From: Clostridium cibarium
Lineage (GTDB): Bacteria > Bacillota > Clostridia > Clostridiales > Clostridiaceae
Assembly: GCF_014836335.1 (NCBI RefSeq)
Contig: NZ_JACSRA010000026.1
Span: 1-64,000 of the forward strand
DNA: 64,000 bases
Direction of reading: 5' to 3'
Both the position numbers and the translations under genes were made by a program. Of the stretch, positions 8,163-17,190 are shown one piece after another. The notes under the pieces were generated by a model. It made no database searches, was not told where the DNA came from, and was given only the letters and a program-made list of their open reading frames with translations. Within the stretch, counting starts at the first letter, position 1. The number at the start of each line of letters is the position of its first letter.

Positions 8163-9125
8163 ATGGAGCAATATGATTTAATTGTCGTAGGTGGAGGAAT
8201 TTCTGGCATGACAGCAGCGTTGACTGCTTTAGATAAAGGTATAGATAGAGTATTAATATTAGAAAGAGAAGAAGTATTGGGGGGAGTTCTCAACCAATGC
8301 ATTCATAATGGGTTTGGTGAAAGTTTTTTAAATGTTAGTGTAACAGGACCTGAATATATAAGTTTAGTTGAAGAAAAACTTAAAGAACATCCAGTGGATA
8401 TCAAACTACAGGCGAACGTATTAGAGATAGAAGAAAATATGTTAGTAAGATATGTATCACCAGATGGAGTAATTAAAGTAAAGGGGCAGACAATAATTTT
8501 AGCTTCCGGCTGCAGGGAAAGATATACAGGAAATATTGCTATACCAACAAATAGTTTTACAGGTATATATACAGTTGGAAATGCACATAGAACAATAGTT
8601 CAAGAAGGATATATGCCTGGGAAATATCCAGTAATTGTTGCAAATAGTAAATGGGGAATAATACTTGCAAGAAGGTTTGTTATAGAAGGAGGAAAGATCC
8701 AAGGGCTAATAATAGATGAAAATGAAAATTTTAAGTTTGATGAAGAAATGAAAGAGCTTTTAGAGGGATTTAACATTTCGGTTATTAAAAATCATAAAGT
8801 GATAGAGGCATTAGGGGAAGAAAGAATAGAAGAAGTAAAGATAATGGAAAATGGTACAAATACTATCACAGATGTCCCATGTGATTGTCTTATACTTTCA
8901 GTAGGATATTTTCCAGAAAAGGATGCTATTAAGAATTTAGGTCTTGAAGTTAATATGTATACAAAAGGCCCCAAAGTTAAAGAATATGAAACATCTATTG
9001 AAGGAATATTTGCTTGCGGAAATTTGATTTATGGGGTAAATGCTTTAAAGGAAAAGGATATATGTGGATTTAAAGCTGGAGAAAAAGCAGCAGAATATAT
9101 AAAATCAAAGAGTAAAAACTTTTAG
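8163..9125 (+). CDS. FAD/NAD(P)-dependent oxidoreductase
   Basis: A 320-residue pyridine-nucleotide-disulfide-type flavoprotein. The N-terminal GxGxxG motif is VVGGGISG (about residues 8-15), with a second nucleotide-binding region in the middle and an FAD-binding DCLILSVG...IFACGN pattern near the end. It resembles the small flavoprotein partner of anaerobic glycerol-3-phosphate dehydrogenase-like complexes, but its usual partners are absent here. A GGAGG site precedes the ATG at 8163. Its 3' end overlaps the convergent GDSL gene by 21 bases. The electron acceptor and substrate are unknown. Confidence 0.82.
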   Translation: MEQYDLIVVGGGISGMTAALTALDKGIDRVLILEREEVLGGVLNQCIHNGFGESFLNVSVTGPEYISLVEEKLKEHPVDIKLQANVLEIEENMLVRYVSPDGVIKVKGQTIILASGCRERYTGNIAIPTNSFTGIYTVGNAHRTIVQEGYMPGKYPVIVANSKWGIILARRFVIEGGKIQGLIIDENENFKFDEEMKELLEGFNISVIKNHKVIEALGEERIEEVKIMENGTNTITDVPCDCLILSVGYFPEKDAIKNLGLEVNMYTKGPKVKEYETSIEGIFACGNLIYGVNALKEKDICGFKAGEKAAEYIKSKSKNF

Positions 9126-9668
9126 AAATTCATTTAGCATAATATTATTTCCTAGGGAATTAAGATGAATTCCGTCAATAAATATACTCTTTTCTATGTT
9201 ATCAAAAGTTAACTTATAGAAATCTATGTACTTTACTGAATAGTTTTGGCATAAATCTATTAATTCCTTTCTTAAGATTGGTAGAGAATTTTTACAATGA
9301 GTATAATGAGTGGATGGCATAAATAAGTTTTCAGCCATCTCCTTTATTATGCATGGAGGAATTCCTATAATTAGATTTTTACCAAGTGAATCTTTTATCA
9401 TCTCACTAATATTATCTTTAATTGAAAAAATAGATCTTCCACAAAGTAAATCATTTGTTCCACCCATAATAAAAATGTAATCAGGATTTAAAGCTATTAC
9501 ATCTTCATAAAATCTATTAAGCATTGAAGGGGTGGTATCTCCATTAATTCCCTTATTTATTATTTCTAATGGTAAATTTTTAGATAAGTTATAAACCCAG
9601 GAATCTTTTTTGTTAACCCCATATCCAAAGGTTATGCTATCACCTATTAGTACAAGTTTTTTATTCAA
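9105..9668 (-). CDS. SGNH/GDSL-family hydrolase
   Basis: A 187-residue single-domain SGNH hydrolase. The nucleophile is in IGDSITFGYG, the Asn block is GGTNDLL, and the catalytic Asp-His pair is in DGIHLN near the C-terminus. Members are esterases, lipases or acyl hydrolases; the substrate is not predictable. The TTG at 9668 is preferred as start because AGGAG (9678-9682) is 9 bases upstream, whereas the in-frame ATG at 9675-9677 abuts that site. There is no signal peptide, so it is probably cytoplasmic. It lies directly downstream of the RusA-like gene on the same strand and overlaps the 3' end of the convergent flavoprotein gene. Confidence 0.82.
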   Translation of the reverse strand: MNKKLVLIGDSITFGYGVNKKDSWVYNLSKNLPLEIINKGINGDTTPSMLNRFYEDVIALNPDYIFIMGGTNDLLCGRSIFSIKDNISEMIKDSLGKNLIIGIPPCIIKEMAENLFMPSTHYTHCKNSLPILRKELIDLCQNYSVKYIDFYKLTFDNIEKSIFIDGIHLNSLGNNIMLNEFLKVFTL

Positions 9669-9680
9669 AAGAATCATCTC

Positions 9681-10301
9681 CTAATATAATTTTTTAAAAC
9701 AAGTATTACAGATTAATGTTTTCCCTTTGTCAGCTGTTATAAATTCATTAGGATTAACTACTTTATTACATATGCTACAAGTCTTTCTGTTTCCAGAGTT
9801 TATTTCTATTTTTGTTTTAGTTTTAGGTACGGTAATATTTCTTTTTAAGGAAGTATATATTTTTTTTTCTTTTTTAACATTATTCTTTTTTATTGAATAA
9901 GAAAGTGAATAATCACTTTCTCCAAATAACTCTAACTCAAATCTAGGGTTTTCTTTGTCATAGAATTCTTCTACAATAATACTTCTAATCTGAGCATCAT
10001 TAACGATAAGTCCACTCTTTTCGATGCCGTCGAAAATACTTTTTGTGATATTAATAGTATCAGGATGGCGTTTTTCGCTTTTATAATATACTTTTAGTAT
10101 TGCGATTAGACCTTCTTCTAATACTATATTAGGGTTTTGAGATCTTGCTATATAAGCAATTTCTTGTTCATAAAGCGCATATCTATCATGATAACTGCCA
10201 GAATTAGATGGAAGTATGGCTCTTTTATTATCATTATGTAATTTGAAATTGGATTTAGTTATAGGGGATCCTAAAACAATAATTTTGGCATATGTTGACA
10301 T
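9681..10301 (-). CDS. RusA-like nuclease-fold protein with C-terminal zinc ribbon
   Basis: A 206-residue protein. Residues about 1-130 resemble RusA-family Holliday junction resolvases, including the RHPDTINITKSIFDG block and a following NDAQI, which places the acidic residues where RusA has its metal-binding Asp residues. A basic, low-complexity linker leads to a C-terminal ribbon with two CxxC pairs (CSIC and CNTC). RusA proteins are usually phage-borne, but no other phage gene is nearby. AAGGAG lies 10 bases before the ATG. It is co-transcribed with the GDSL gene. The function is inferred from fold resemblance only. Confidence 0.7.
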   Translation of the reverse strand: MSTYAKIIVLGSPITKSNFKLHNDNKRAILPSNSGSYHDRYALYEQEIAYIARSQNPNIVLEEGLIAILKVYYKSEKRHPDTINITKSIFDGIEKSGLIVNDAQIRSIIVEEFYDKENPRFELELFGESDYSLSYSIKKNNVKKEKKIYTSLKRNITVPKTKTKIEINSGNRKTCSICNKVVNPNEFITADKGKTLICNTCFKKLY

Positions 10302-10320
10302 AATAAATTATCTCCTTAAT

Positions 10321-10340
10321 TTGTAAGTTAAAATTTACAA
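10321..10340. promoter_or_regulatory. Perfect inverted repeat TTGTAA-N8-TTACAA
   Basis: The 6-bp arms are exact and lie 20 bases upstream of the RusA-like gene start, in its probable 5' leader or promoter region. It could be an operator. No regulator is identified. Confidence 0.4.
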
Positions 10341-10424
10341 TTAAATTTTAATGGATTCTTTATAATAAATTAAGAATCTTATATAAAATATACTCTATAA
10401 TTAAATTATGTACAAGGCAATCCA

Positions 10425-10453
10425 TTGATATGGAAACTTATATAAAGTATAAT
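10425..10453 (+). promoter_or_regulatory. Sigma-A promoter of tsaD
   Basis: TTGATA (10425-10430), 17-bp spacer, TATAAT (10448-10453). This is a near-consensus promoter, 40 bases before the tsaD start. Confidence 0.75.
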
Positions 10454-10493
10454 ACTTAGTAGTTTAAAAATAGAAAAATGAGGGATTTGTATA

Positions 10494-11513
10494 ATGATAG
10501 GGAAATTAATATTATCCATAGAATCAAGTTGTGATGAAACTTCAGCGGCTGTAGTTAAAAATGGTAGAGAGGTTTTGTCAAATGTAATAGCATCGCAAAT
10601 CGATACGCATAAAAAGTTTGGTGGAGTAGTTCCAGAAGTTGCTTCTAGGATGCATATTGAAGCAGTGGATGGTGTTGTTAAGGAAGCACTTCTAGAAGCT
10701 AATGTTACATTAGATGAAATAGATGCAATAGGTGTTACTTATGGACCTGGATTAGTTGGTGCACTGTTAGTAGGGCTACAATATGCTAAAGGATTGGCTT
10801 TTGCATCTAAAAAACCGTTAATTGGAGTAAACCATATAGAAGGGCATATATGTGCAAATTACATTCAACATAAAGATCTAGAGCCTCCTTTTGTGTCTTT
10901 GGTAGTTTCAGGAGGACATACATTTATAGTTCATGTGAAGGATTATGGAGTTTTTGAAGTATTAGGACAAACAAGAGATGATGCTGCTGGAGAGGCATAT
11001 GATAAAGTAGCAAGAGCTATAGGACTTGGTTATCCAGGTGGTCCTAAAATAGATAAACTTGCTAAGGAAGGGAATCCTATGGCTTTAAATTTTCCAAGAG
11101 CAAATTTCCATGAAGATACTTTAGATTTTTCTTTTAGTGGTTTAAAATCATCGGTATTAAATTACTTGAATAAGGCAAAAATGCAAGATATAGAAATAAA
11201 TAAAGCAGATGTAGCGGCATCTTTTCAAAGAGCTGTTGTTGATGTGTTAAAAGATAATGTATTTTTAACTTGCGAGAAGAAAAATTTAAAAAAGATTGCA
11301 ATAGCAGGGGGAGTTGCATCCAATTCAGCTTTAAGAGAGGCCCTTATAGCTGAAGGAAATAAAAAGGGAATAGAAATTTTATTCCCAGAGCCAATATTAT
11401 GCACAGATAATGCAGCTATGATAGGATCGGCAGCATATTTTGAATTGATACATAATAAAAAATATTCTTTTGATTTAAATGCAAAGCCTAATTTAAAGTT
11501 AGGTGAAAGATAG
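10494..11513 (+). CDS. tsaD: tRNA N6-adenosine threonylcarbamoyltransferase TsaD
   Basis: A 339-residue protein of normal TsaD (Gcp/YgjD) length. It opens with SIESSCDET and carries the metal-binding HIEGH motif (His114, His118), the [12 protein letters not shown] segment and late GGVASN and CTDNAAM motifs. TsaD transfers the threonylcarbamoyl group to A37 of ANN-decoding tRNAs, together with TsaB and TsaE. The activating enzyme gene tsaC is about 39 kb downstream in this window. AGGGAT at 10481 is the ribosome binding site. The downstream hydrolase-like gene starts 8 bases after the stop and is probably co-transcribed. Confidence 0.96.
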   Translation: MIGKLILSIESSCDETSAAVVKNGREVLSNVIASQIDTHKKFGGVVPEVASRMHIEAVDGVVKEALLEANVTLDEIDAIGVTYGPGLVGALLVGLQYAKGLAFASKKPLIGVNHIEGHICANYIQHKDLEPPFVSLVVSGGHTFIVHVKDYGVFEVLGQTRDDAAGEAYDKVARAIGLGYPGGPKIDKLAKEGNPMALNFPRANFHEDTLDFSFSGLKSSVLNYLNKAKMQDIEINKADVAASFQRAVVDVLKDNVFLTCEKKNLKKIAIAGGVASNSALREALIAEGNKKGIEILFPEPILCTDNAAMIGSAAYFELIHNKKYSFDLNAKPNLKLGER

Positions 11514-11521
11514 GTGGGAAA

Positions 11522-12535
11522 ATGAATCTTATACCAGAGTCAAACGGTTTAAAAAAGATTAATATGAAAAAAGAATTTAGCAAAAGTCTATGGATAAGAA
11601 ATGTTTTTATGGCTGTTTTAGGAATATTTATTCTCGGATTTTTATTTCAAACAGTAACTGATTTTATTGGAAATGAAAAAATAAGTTCTAGGCTTAGCTA
11701 TGCAAAAATTGAAAGTAAAAAAATGGAGTATAAAACTGGTGGAAGTGGAGATTATACAATAGTTTTTGATGGAGCCATTGGAGCTAATCTTTATGAATGG
11801 GATAAAGTCTGTGAAAAAATACAAAGTCAACTTGGGGTAAAAACTTTTGTTTACAATAGAAGAGGATATGGATTTAATGAAAGTTTAGATGGAGAAACTC
11901 CTAATAAACAAGCACAGAATTTAAAAATACTTCTTAGAAAAGCTGGAGTATCAGGTAAGTTAATTTTTGTTGGAGAAGAATATGGTAGTTTAGTAGCTAC
12001 AAACTTTGCAAAACTTTATCCTGAATCAGTGCAGGGGTTGGTTCTTATTAAACCATTTTTAGAGGATACTTTAAAATCGGATGAGTTTAAAAATGAACTT
12101 AAATGGAAATATTATAAGAGTAAGTTTGAGAGTATAGGAACTAGATTTGGTTTAACTAGAATTTTAGATAAGCTAAATATGACGATAAAAGTAGATGGGT
12201 TTGAAGAAAATTTGTCTGATGGGGCGGATGAGGAATTTAAAGTCCATAAGAATCAAAAATCATATAGAGATGCTATAAGTAATGAATTGAAGAACTTATT
12301 TACATATAGTGATGATTCTCAGCAAACTGGGCTAATAGCAGGAAAACCTTTATATATAATATCAAATGATGATAATAATTTACTATCAAGGTTAGGAACA
12401 GCTGATTACACAACTCAATATAAAACTGAGTCAGACAATGCGGTAATTTCATTAACCGATAGTACTTCTGTAGAGAATGCAATAACATATGTTGTTAAAG
12501 AAGCACGTAGAATTGAAAAAAAATCAAATAAATAA
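11522..12535 (+). CDS. Membrane-anchored alpha/beta-hydrolase-fold protein, probably inactive
   Basis: A 337-residue protein with one N-terminal transmembrane segment (about 27-47), then an alpha/beta-hydrolase fold. The strand-elbow segment that normally reads GxSxG is G151-E152-E153-Y154-G155 here, so the nucleophile position holds Glu. The only histidine in the protein (KVHKNQ) lies mid-protein, with none in the C-terminal region where a catalytic His is expected. It is therefore probably a non-catalytic relative with a binding role, or it uses another chemistry. It is translationally close to tsaD (8-base gap). Confidence 0.75.
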   Translation: MNLIPESNGLKKINMKKEFSKSLWIRNVFMAVLGIFILGFLFQTVTDFIGNEKISSRLSYAKIESKKMEYKTGGSGDYTIVFDGAIGANLYEWDKVCEKIQSQLGVKTFVYNRRGYGFNESLDGETPNKQAQNLKILLRKAGVSGKLIFVGEEYGSLVATNFAKLYPESVQGLVLIKPFLEDTLKSDEFKNELKWKYYKSKFESIGTRFGLTRILDKLNMTIKVDGFEENLSDGADEEFKVHKNQKSYRDAISNELKNLFTYSDDSQQTGLIAGKPLYIISNDDNNLLSRLGTADYTTQYKTESDNAVISLTDSTSVENAITYVVKEARRIEKKSNK

Positions 12536-12560
12536 TGAACTCATAGTTTTTGGGTTATTA

Positions 12561-12576
12561 TGACATATACTTGTCA
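12561..12576. promoter_or_regulatory. Inverted repeat TGACA-N6-TGTCA upstream of htrA
   Basis: Perfect 5-bp arms around TATACT, about 60 bases before htrA. It is placed where a promoter or operator would lie. No sigma-A promoter with good spacing is seen, so the assignment is tentative. Confidence 0.3.
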
Positions 12577-12635
12577 CAAATTAATAATATACTCTTAACT
12601 ATAGAAAATAAATTTATTTAGGAGGCAGGTATTAT

Positions 12636-13841
12636 ATGTATAACGGAAACGATAATAACAATTCATATAACAATAATATGGGTGGTATGAATAATAATTT
12701 TAATTTTTCAAGAGAAGATTTTGAAGAAAAGAGAAAGAAAAGAAAAAAGAATGCCAAAATAGCAGGAGTAGTTGTAGGAGCGCTATTACTTACAATTACT
12801 AGTGGCTTATTAGGTGGAGTTGTTACCTATAAGATTATGGCTAAAGATAAAGTAGTTGGATCAACATCGTATGCGGCACCTGAGTTTACAAGTGCTTCTG
12901 AAGGTTCATTAACTGCATCTCAGGCTTTTGAAAAAGTAAAGCCAGCAGTAGTAACAATTTCAACTAAGAGTATACAATCAACTAATAATGGCTTGTTCTC
13001 ACAAGAAGTTGAAGGATTAGGGTCAGGGTTTATTATAAATGAAGATGGATATATTCTTACAAATAACCATGTTGTACAAGGAAGTGATGATGTAAAAGTT
13101 CTTCTAAGTGATGGTAGCGAAGTTTCAGCTAAGGTTATAAATACTGATCCATATGAAGATTTAGCTATGATAAAGCTTGCTGATGGGACTAAGGTTCCTG
13201 GAGTTGCAGAACTTGGTGACTCAGATGCTTTATATCCTGGAGAAGATGTAATAGCAATAGGAACACCATTATCAAAAAGTTTTGCTCAAACAATGACAAA
13301 GGGAATAGTTAGTGCAGTAAATAGAGATGTGGAATCAGAAAGTGGAACTAGTATTAAGGTAATTCAAACAGATGCAGCTATAAATGCTGGTAATAGTGGT
13401 GGGCCATTAGTTAATACAAAAGGACAGGTAATTGGAATTAATTCTATGAAGATGGGATCTGCGGCAGCAGGGTCACAAGGAAGTTCCATAGAAGGAATGG
13501 GATTCTCAATTCCTATAAATGAAGCGAAAAGTAGATTGGAATCTTTATCAAAACCAATTATAAGCTTAGGCATAAAGGTATTTGATTTAACTCCAGAACT
13601 AGCTAAGAAGTATGATTCTCCAGAAGGAGTATATGTAAAAGAAATAAGTGATTTTTCACCAGCAGCTAAAGCAGGAATGAAGCAAGGTGATATCATTATT
13701 AAGTTCGATGGTACTAAAATAAAAACAGGAAAAGAATTGAATGAGTTAAAAGAAAAGAAGAATGCTGGAGATAAGGTTAAAATCACAGTATCAAGGGACA
13801 AGAAAGAAGTTGAACTAGAAGTAGAACTTGCACAAAAGTAA
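12636..13841 (+). CDS. htrA: HtrA/DegP-type membrane serine protease
   Basis: A 401-residue protein. It has an Asn/Gly-rich cytoplasmic N-terminus (1-30), a basic stretch, a transmembrane anchor at about 43-65, a trypsin-like domain with catalytic triad His145 (TNNHVV), Asp175 (YEDLAMIKL) and Ser254 (GNSGGP), and a C-terminal PDZ domain (about 300-400). HtrA proteases degrade or refold damaged exported proteins. A GGAGG site is 10 bases before the ATG. A perfect TGACA/TGTCA inverted repeat lies upstream; neither CIRCE nor a CtsR site is visible. Confidence 0.95.
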   Translation: MYNGNDNNNSYNNNMGGMNNNFNFSREDFEEKRKKRKKNAKIAGVVVGALLLTITSGLLGGVVTYKIMAKDKVVGSTSYAAPEFTSASEGSLTASQAFEKVKPAVVTISTKSIQSTNNGLFSQEVEGLGSGFIINEDGYILTNNHVVQGSDDVKVLLSDGSEVSAKVINTDPYEDLAMIKLADGTKVPGVAELGDSDALYPGEDVIAIGTPLSKSFAQTMTKGIVSAVNRDVESESGTSIKVIQTDAAINAGNSGGPLVNTKGQVIGINSMKMGSAAAGSQGSSIEGMGFSIPINEAKSRLESLSKPIISLGIKVFDLTPELAKKYDSPEGVYVKEISDFSPAAKAGMKQGDIIIKFDGTKIKTGKELNELKEKKNAGDKVKITVSRDKKEVELEVELAQK

Positions 13842-13891
13842 ATGGTTTTATAGTATAATAATATTAACTATTCCAAATTTAGGAGGTTAAT

Positions 13892-16606
13892 ATGAGGAAA
13901 TTAGATGATGTACTTGCAGCTTTAGCTAAGCTTCAAAGTGAAAAAAAGAGTGGAGTATCAGCAGCTGATTTGAGCAAGTATATGAATTTAGATAGAGCAA
14001 ATATTTCTAGATATTTAAATAGTTTATATAAAGAAGGTAGAGTAGATAAGACAGATGGTAGACCTGTTATCTACTCTATTTCTTGTACAGTGAAAAATCA
14101 AAAAACTCAGGAGGATGAGTTTGATAGTAATAGTTTTGATAAAATAGTAGGAGTAAATTTAAGTTTACAAGTGCCAATTCAACAGGGAAAAGCAGCAATG
14201 CTATATCCACCTCATGGATTACATACATTAATACTTGGTGAAACAGGAGTAGGTAAATCTATGTTTGCTGAAGTTATGTATAAGTTTGCTATAGAATCTG
14301 GAGTAATTGAAAGTATAGCTCCTTTTGTAAGATTTAATTGTGCTGATTATGCAGACAATCCACAACTTTTAATAGCTCAGATTTTTGGAGTTAAAAAAGG
14401 AGCATATACAGGAGCAGAAAAGGATAAAGAGGGACTTTTAAAAAAGGCAGACGGGGGTGTTATTTTCTTAGATGAAATACACAGGCTTTCACCACAAGCA
14501 CAGGAGATGTTATTTACTTATATCGATCAGGGTTCATTTAGACCATTAGGAGATACAGAAAATATAGTACATGTTGAGGCTCAGATTATAGCAGCTACAA
14601 CTGAAGATCCGCAATCTTTTATGCTTCGAACTTTTACAAGAAGAATTCCAATGACTATTACATTGCCATCTTTGAAAGAAAGGACTATAGAAGAGCGATA
14701 TTATTTATTAGAGCAATTTATTAGAGGAGAATCAGTAAGACTTGAAAAGAGTATTTATTTTAACAAAAATGCATTAATTTCCTTTTTGCTCTATGATTGC
14801 CCTAATAATATAGGGCAACTAAAAAGTGATATCCAATTAGCTTGTGCAAAAGCATTTTTGAATTATAAAGCCAATGGAAAGAATTTTATATTAATTGAGC
14901 AGTCTGATTTACATCAAAGGGTAAAAAAAGGACTAATGAGTTTGCAAGATCATAGAAATGAAATAAATAAATTGTTGGATAATATGGGTGATGTATTAAG
15001 ATTTTCTTATAAAGACCATGAGAATAGGTTTAGCATGGTAAAAGAAGAGGATAACATTAGAGGAGATTATTTCTACGATATTATAGAAAGAAAATTAAAT
15101 GATCTAAAAAAAAGAGGATTAGAGGAAAAAGAGATAAATGATATCTTGAATATTGATATAGATAGATATTTTAAAAAATACATAAGAGATTTGCCAAGAG
15201 AATATAGAAAAGATGAAATTGTAAAGATAGTAGATGTATCAATTGTTGATACAGTTGAGGAGATATTAGCCTTATCTTCTAGAAAGTTAAATAGACAGTA
15301 TGATGAAAAAGTTTATTTTGGGTTAGCACTTCATTTACAGGGAAGTTTAGAGAGAATAAAACAAGGTAATAAAATATATCATCCAAAGTTGAATTATGTT
15401 AGAATCCAGTATTCAGAAGAATTTTTAATAGCGATGGAAGCGGCGCATATAATAGATGTAAAGTTTGGAATACAAGTACCTTTAGATGAAATAGGTTATT
15501 TAACTATGTTTATAGCAACAAGGGATTGTGAAGGAGAAAATAAACAAGTTGGTAAAGTTGGAGTTCTTGTAATTATGCATGGACATAGCACTGCTACAAG
15601 TATGGTAGATGTTGCTAATAGTTTAATTGGTGAAAGCTATGTAGAATCATTGGACATGCCTTTAAGTATGAGAGCTGAAGAAATGTATGAATTGGCGAGA
15701 AGTAAAGTTGTTGAAATGAATTCTGGAAAAGGAGTTTTACTTTTAGTTGATATGGGATCATTAACTAACTTTGGAGATATGATAGAAGAAGAGACTGGAA
15801 TAAGTGTAAAAGCAATAGATATGACAAGTACGTTAATTGTTATTGAGGCGGGAAGAAAGGCATTAAATGGGCGAGATTTAGATGATATTTATAAATCTTG
15901 TATAGAAATAAGTAGAAGTGGTATTCAAATAAAGAAAATATCTAGTGAGATGAAAGGTAATGTAATTATAACAGCTTGTTTCACTGGAGAAGGTTCTGCA
16001 GAGAGAATTAAACAAATTTTAAGTCATAACTTAACAAATAGAGATAAGGTTAAAATAATTCCGTTAAATATATTAGATAAGCAAGAATTTGCTGAAAAGG
16101 TGGAAGTATTTAAAGTAGAGTATAACATAGTAGCTATAGTTGGAACTGTAAATATAAATACAGATGATATACCATTTATTCCTGCTCCTGATATTCTAGC
16201 GGGAGATGGATTGCAGAGATTAGATGAGTGGATAAATGAAGAAGAAGATTTTGTAAGGATATCTAAGTCTATGAATTCTCAAATAGAAGATATAGATGGA
16301 ATAGGACTTGTAGCTTTAGTTAGGGAAGCTGTAAGTCAAATTGAGGAGAGAATTGAAGTTAAGATATCTCATGAAGTTAAAGTTGGAATTGTTATTCATT
16401 TATGTTTCCTAATAGAAAAGATAATAAATGGAGGAAAGGGAATGAATTTTGATAAACTTAATGAATATAGAGATATTCATAGTAAAGAATTTATTCTTGT
16501 AAAGCAAAGTTTGAGAGATTTAGAGCTTGCGTATAATATAAACATTAATGATAATGAATTAGCATTTATAGTAAGAATGGTAACTGAAAATAGTATTAGT
16601 GTGTAA
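13892..16606 (+). CDS. LevR-like sigma-54 activator with PRD and EIIA domains
   Basis: A 904-residue regulator. It starts with a winged HTH (about 5-60). A sigma-54-interacting AAA+ domain follows, with Walker A GETGVGKS (116-123), the sigma-54 contact loop GAYTGA (170-175) and Walker B FLDE (192-195). Next come a first PRD (about 420-535), a mannose-type EIIA domain with His563 in IMHGH, and a final PRD. Such proteins are switched on or off by PTS phosphorylation and activate a -24/-12 promoter of sugar PTS genes. A matching promoter lies at 16734, just ahead of PTS IIB/IIA genes, which makes those its likely target. GGAGG precedes the ATG. Confidence 0.92.
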   Translation: MRKLDDVLAALAKLQSEKKSGVSAADLSKYMNLDRANISRYLNSLYKEGRVDKTDGRPVIYSISCTVKNQKTQEDEFDSNSFDKIVGVNLSLQVPIQQGKAAMLYPPHGLHTLILGETGVGKSMFAEVMYKFAIESGVIESIAPFVRFNCADYADNPQLLIAQIFGVKKGAYTGAEKDKEGLLKKADGGVIFLDEIHRLSPQAQEMLFTYIDQGSFRPLGDTENIVHVEAQIIAATTEDPQSFMLRTFTRRIPMTITLPSLKERTIEERYYLLEQFIRGESVRLEKSIYFNKNALISFLLYDCPNNIGQLKSDIQLACAKAFLNYKANGKNFILIEQSDLHQRVKKGLMSLQDHRNEINKLLDNMGDVLRFSYKDHENRFSMVKEEDNIRGDYFYDIIERKLNDLKKRGLEEKEINDILNIDIDRYFKKYIRDLPREYRKDEIVKIVDVSIVDTVEEILALSSRKLNRQYDEKVYFGLALHLQGSLERIKQGNKIYHPKLNYVRIQYSEEFLIAMEAAHIIDVKFGIQVPLDEIGYLTMFIATRDCEGENKQVGKVGVLVIMHGHSTATSMVDVANSLIGESYVESLDMPLSMRAEEMYELARSKVVEMNSGKGVLLLVDMGSLTNFGDMIEEETGISVKAIDMTSTLIVIEAGRKALNGRDLDDIYKSCIEISRSGIQIKKISSEMKGNVIITACFTGEGSAERIKQILSHNLTNRDKVKIIPLNILDKQEFAEKVEVFKVEYNIVAIVGTVNINTDDIPFIPAPDILAGDGLQRLDEWINEEEDFVRISKSMNSQIEDIDGIGLVALVREAVSQIEERIEVKISHEVKVGIVIHLCFLIEKIINGGKGMNFDKLNEYRDIHSKEFILVKQSLRDLELAYNININDNELAFIVRMVTENSISV

Positions 16607-16621
16607 ATAAGGAAAGTGTGC

Positions 16622-16661
16622 AAAAAGACTGTGTAATAAAATTACACAGTCTTTTTATTTT
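16622..16661 (+). terminator. Terminator of the sigma-54 activator gene
   Basis: A perfect 15-bp stem (16622-16636 / 16642-16656) with a 5-base loop and a T-run. Confidence 0.9.
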
Positions 16662-16733
16662 TACAATGTGATGAAGTATAGTAAATATGTAACTTGAGCC
16701 TTAATTTATTAATAAAAGTTTTAGTTAATAAGT

Positions 16734-16750
16734 TGGCATGATTATTGCTT
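16734..16750 (+). promoter_or_regulatory. Sigma-54 (-24/-12) promoter of PTS IIB-IIA
   Basis: TGGCATG-N4-TTGCTT matches the TGGCAC/TTGCW consensus, with GG (16735-16736) and GC (16747-16748) at the required spacing. It lies 60 bases before the IIB gene and directly downstream of a sigma-54 activator gene, so the assignment is strong. A palindrome TTTATTAATAAA at 16705-16716 could form part of an upstream activator site, which is only a guess. Confidence 0.92.
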
Positions 16751-16809
16751 AATAATATAGTGCAAAAGCAAATTAATATTTTAAATAAATATTTCAAGGA
16801 GGAAACATT

Positions 16810-17121
16810 ATGACAAAGATTATTTTATGTTGTTCAGCAGGAATGTCAACAAGTTTATTAGTTACAAAGATGCAGGCAGCGGCAAAAGCACAAGGGGTTG
16901 AAACTTCAATTCAGGCTATGAGTGAAGCTGATGTTAAAAATCACGAAAGTGAGATGGATGTATTATTATTAGGACCACAAGTTAGATTCTTATTGAAGAA
17001 GATGAAAGAAAAATATGAACCAATGGGAATACCTGTAGATGTTATTCCTACAGTTGATTATGGAACAATGAACGGACCTAAAGTTTTAGCTAAAGCTTTA
17101 GAAATGGCAAAAAATAAATAG
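16810..17121 (+). CDS. PTS system IIB component, lactose/cellobiose family
   Basis: A 103-residue single-domain IIB protein. The phosphocysteine loop LCCSAGMSTS puts the active Cys at residue 8. IIB takes a phosphate from IIA and passes it to the sugar bound by the membrane IIC. It is the first gene after the sigma-54 promoter, with GGAGG before the ATG at 16810. The matching IIA gene follows after about 70 bases. No IIC gene lies in this operon, which ends in a terminator after IIA. Confidence 0.93.
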   Translation: MTKIILCCSAGMSTSLLVTKMQAAAKAQGVETSIQAMSEADVKNHESEMDVLLLGPQVRFLLKKMKEKYEPMGIPVDVIPTVDYGTMNGPKVLAKALEMAKNK

Positions 17122-17190
17122 ATACTTTATCATGGGGTTTATGGGAAGGGTAAATTTAAATATACTACACATTTGAAAGGGAGATTTATA

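Noticed and set aside
9681..10301. RusA-like gene as a sign of a prophage
   Set aside because: No integrase, repressor, terminase or structural gene is nearby; flanking genes are housekeeping.
13364..13801. Long open frame on the minus strand inside htrA
   Set aside because: Antisense shadow of a well-supported gene, with no ribosome binding site and no protein family signal.
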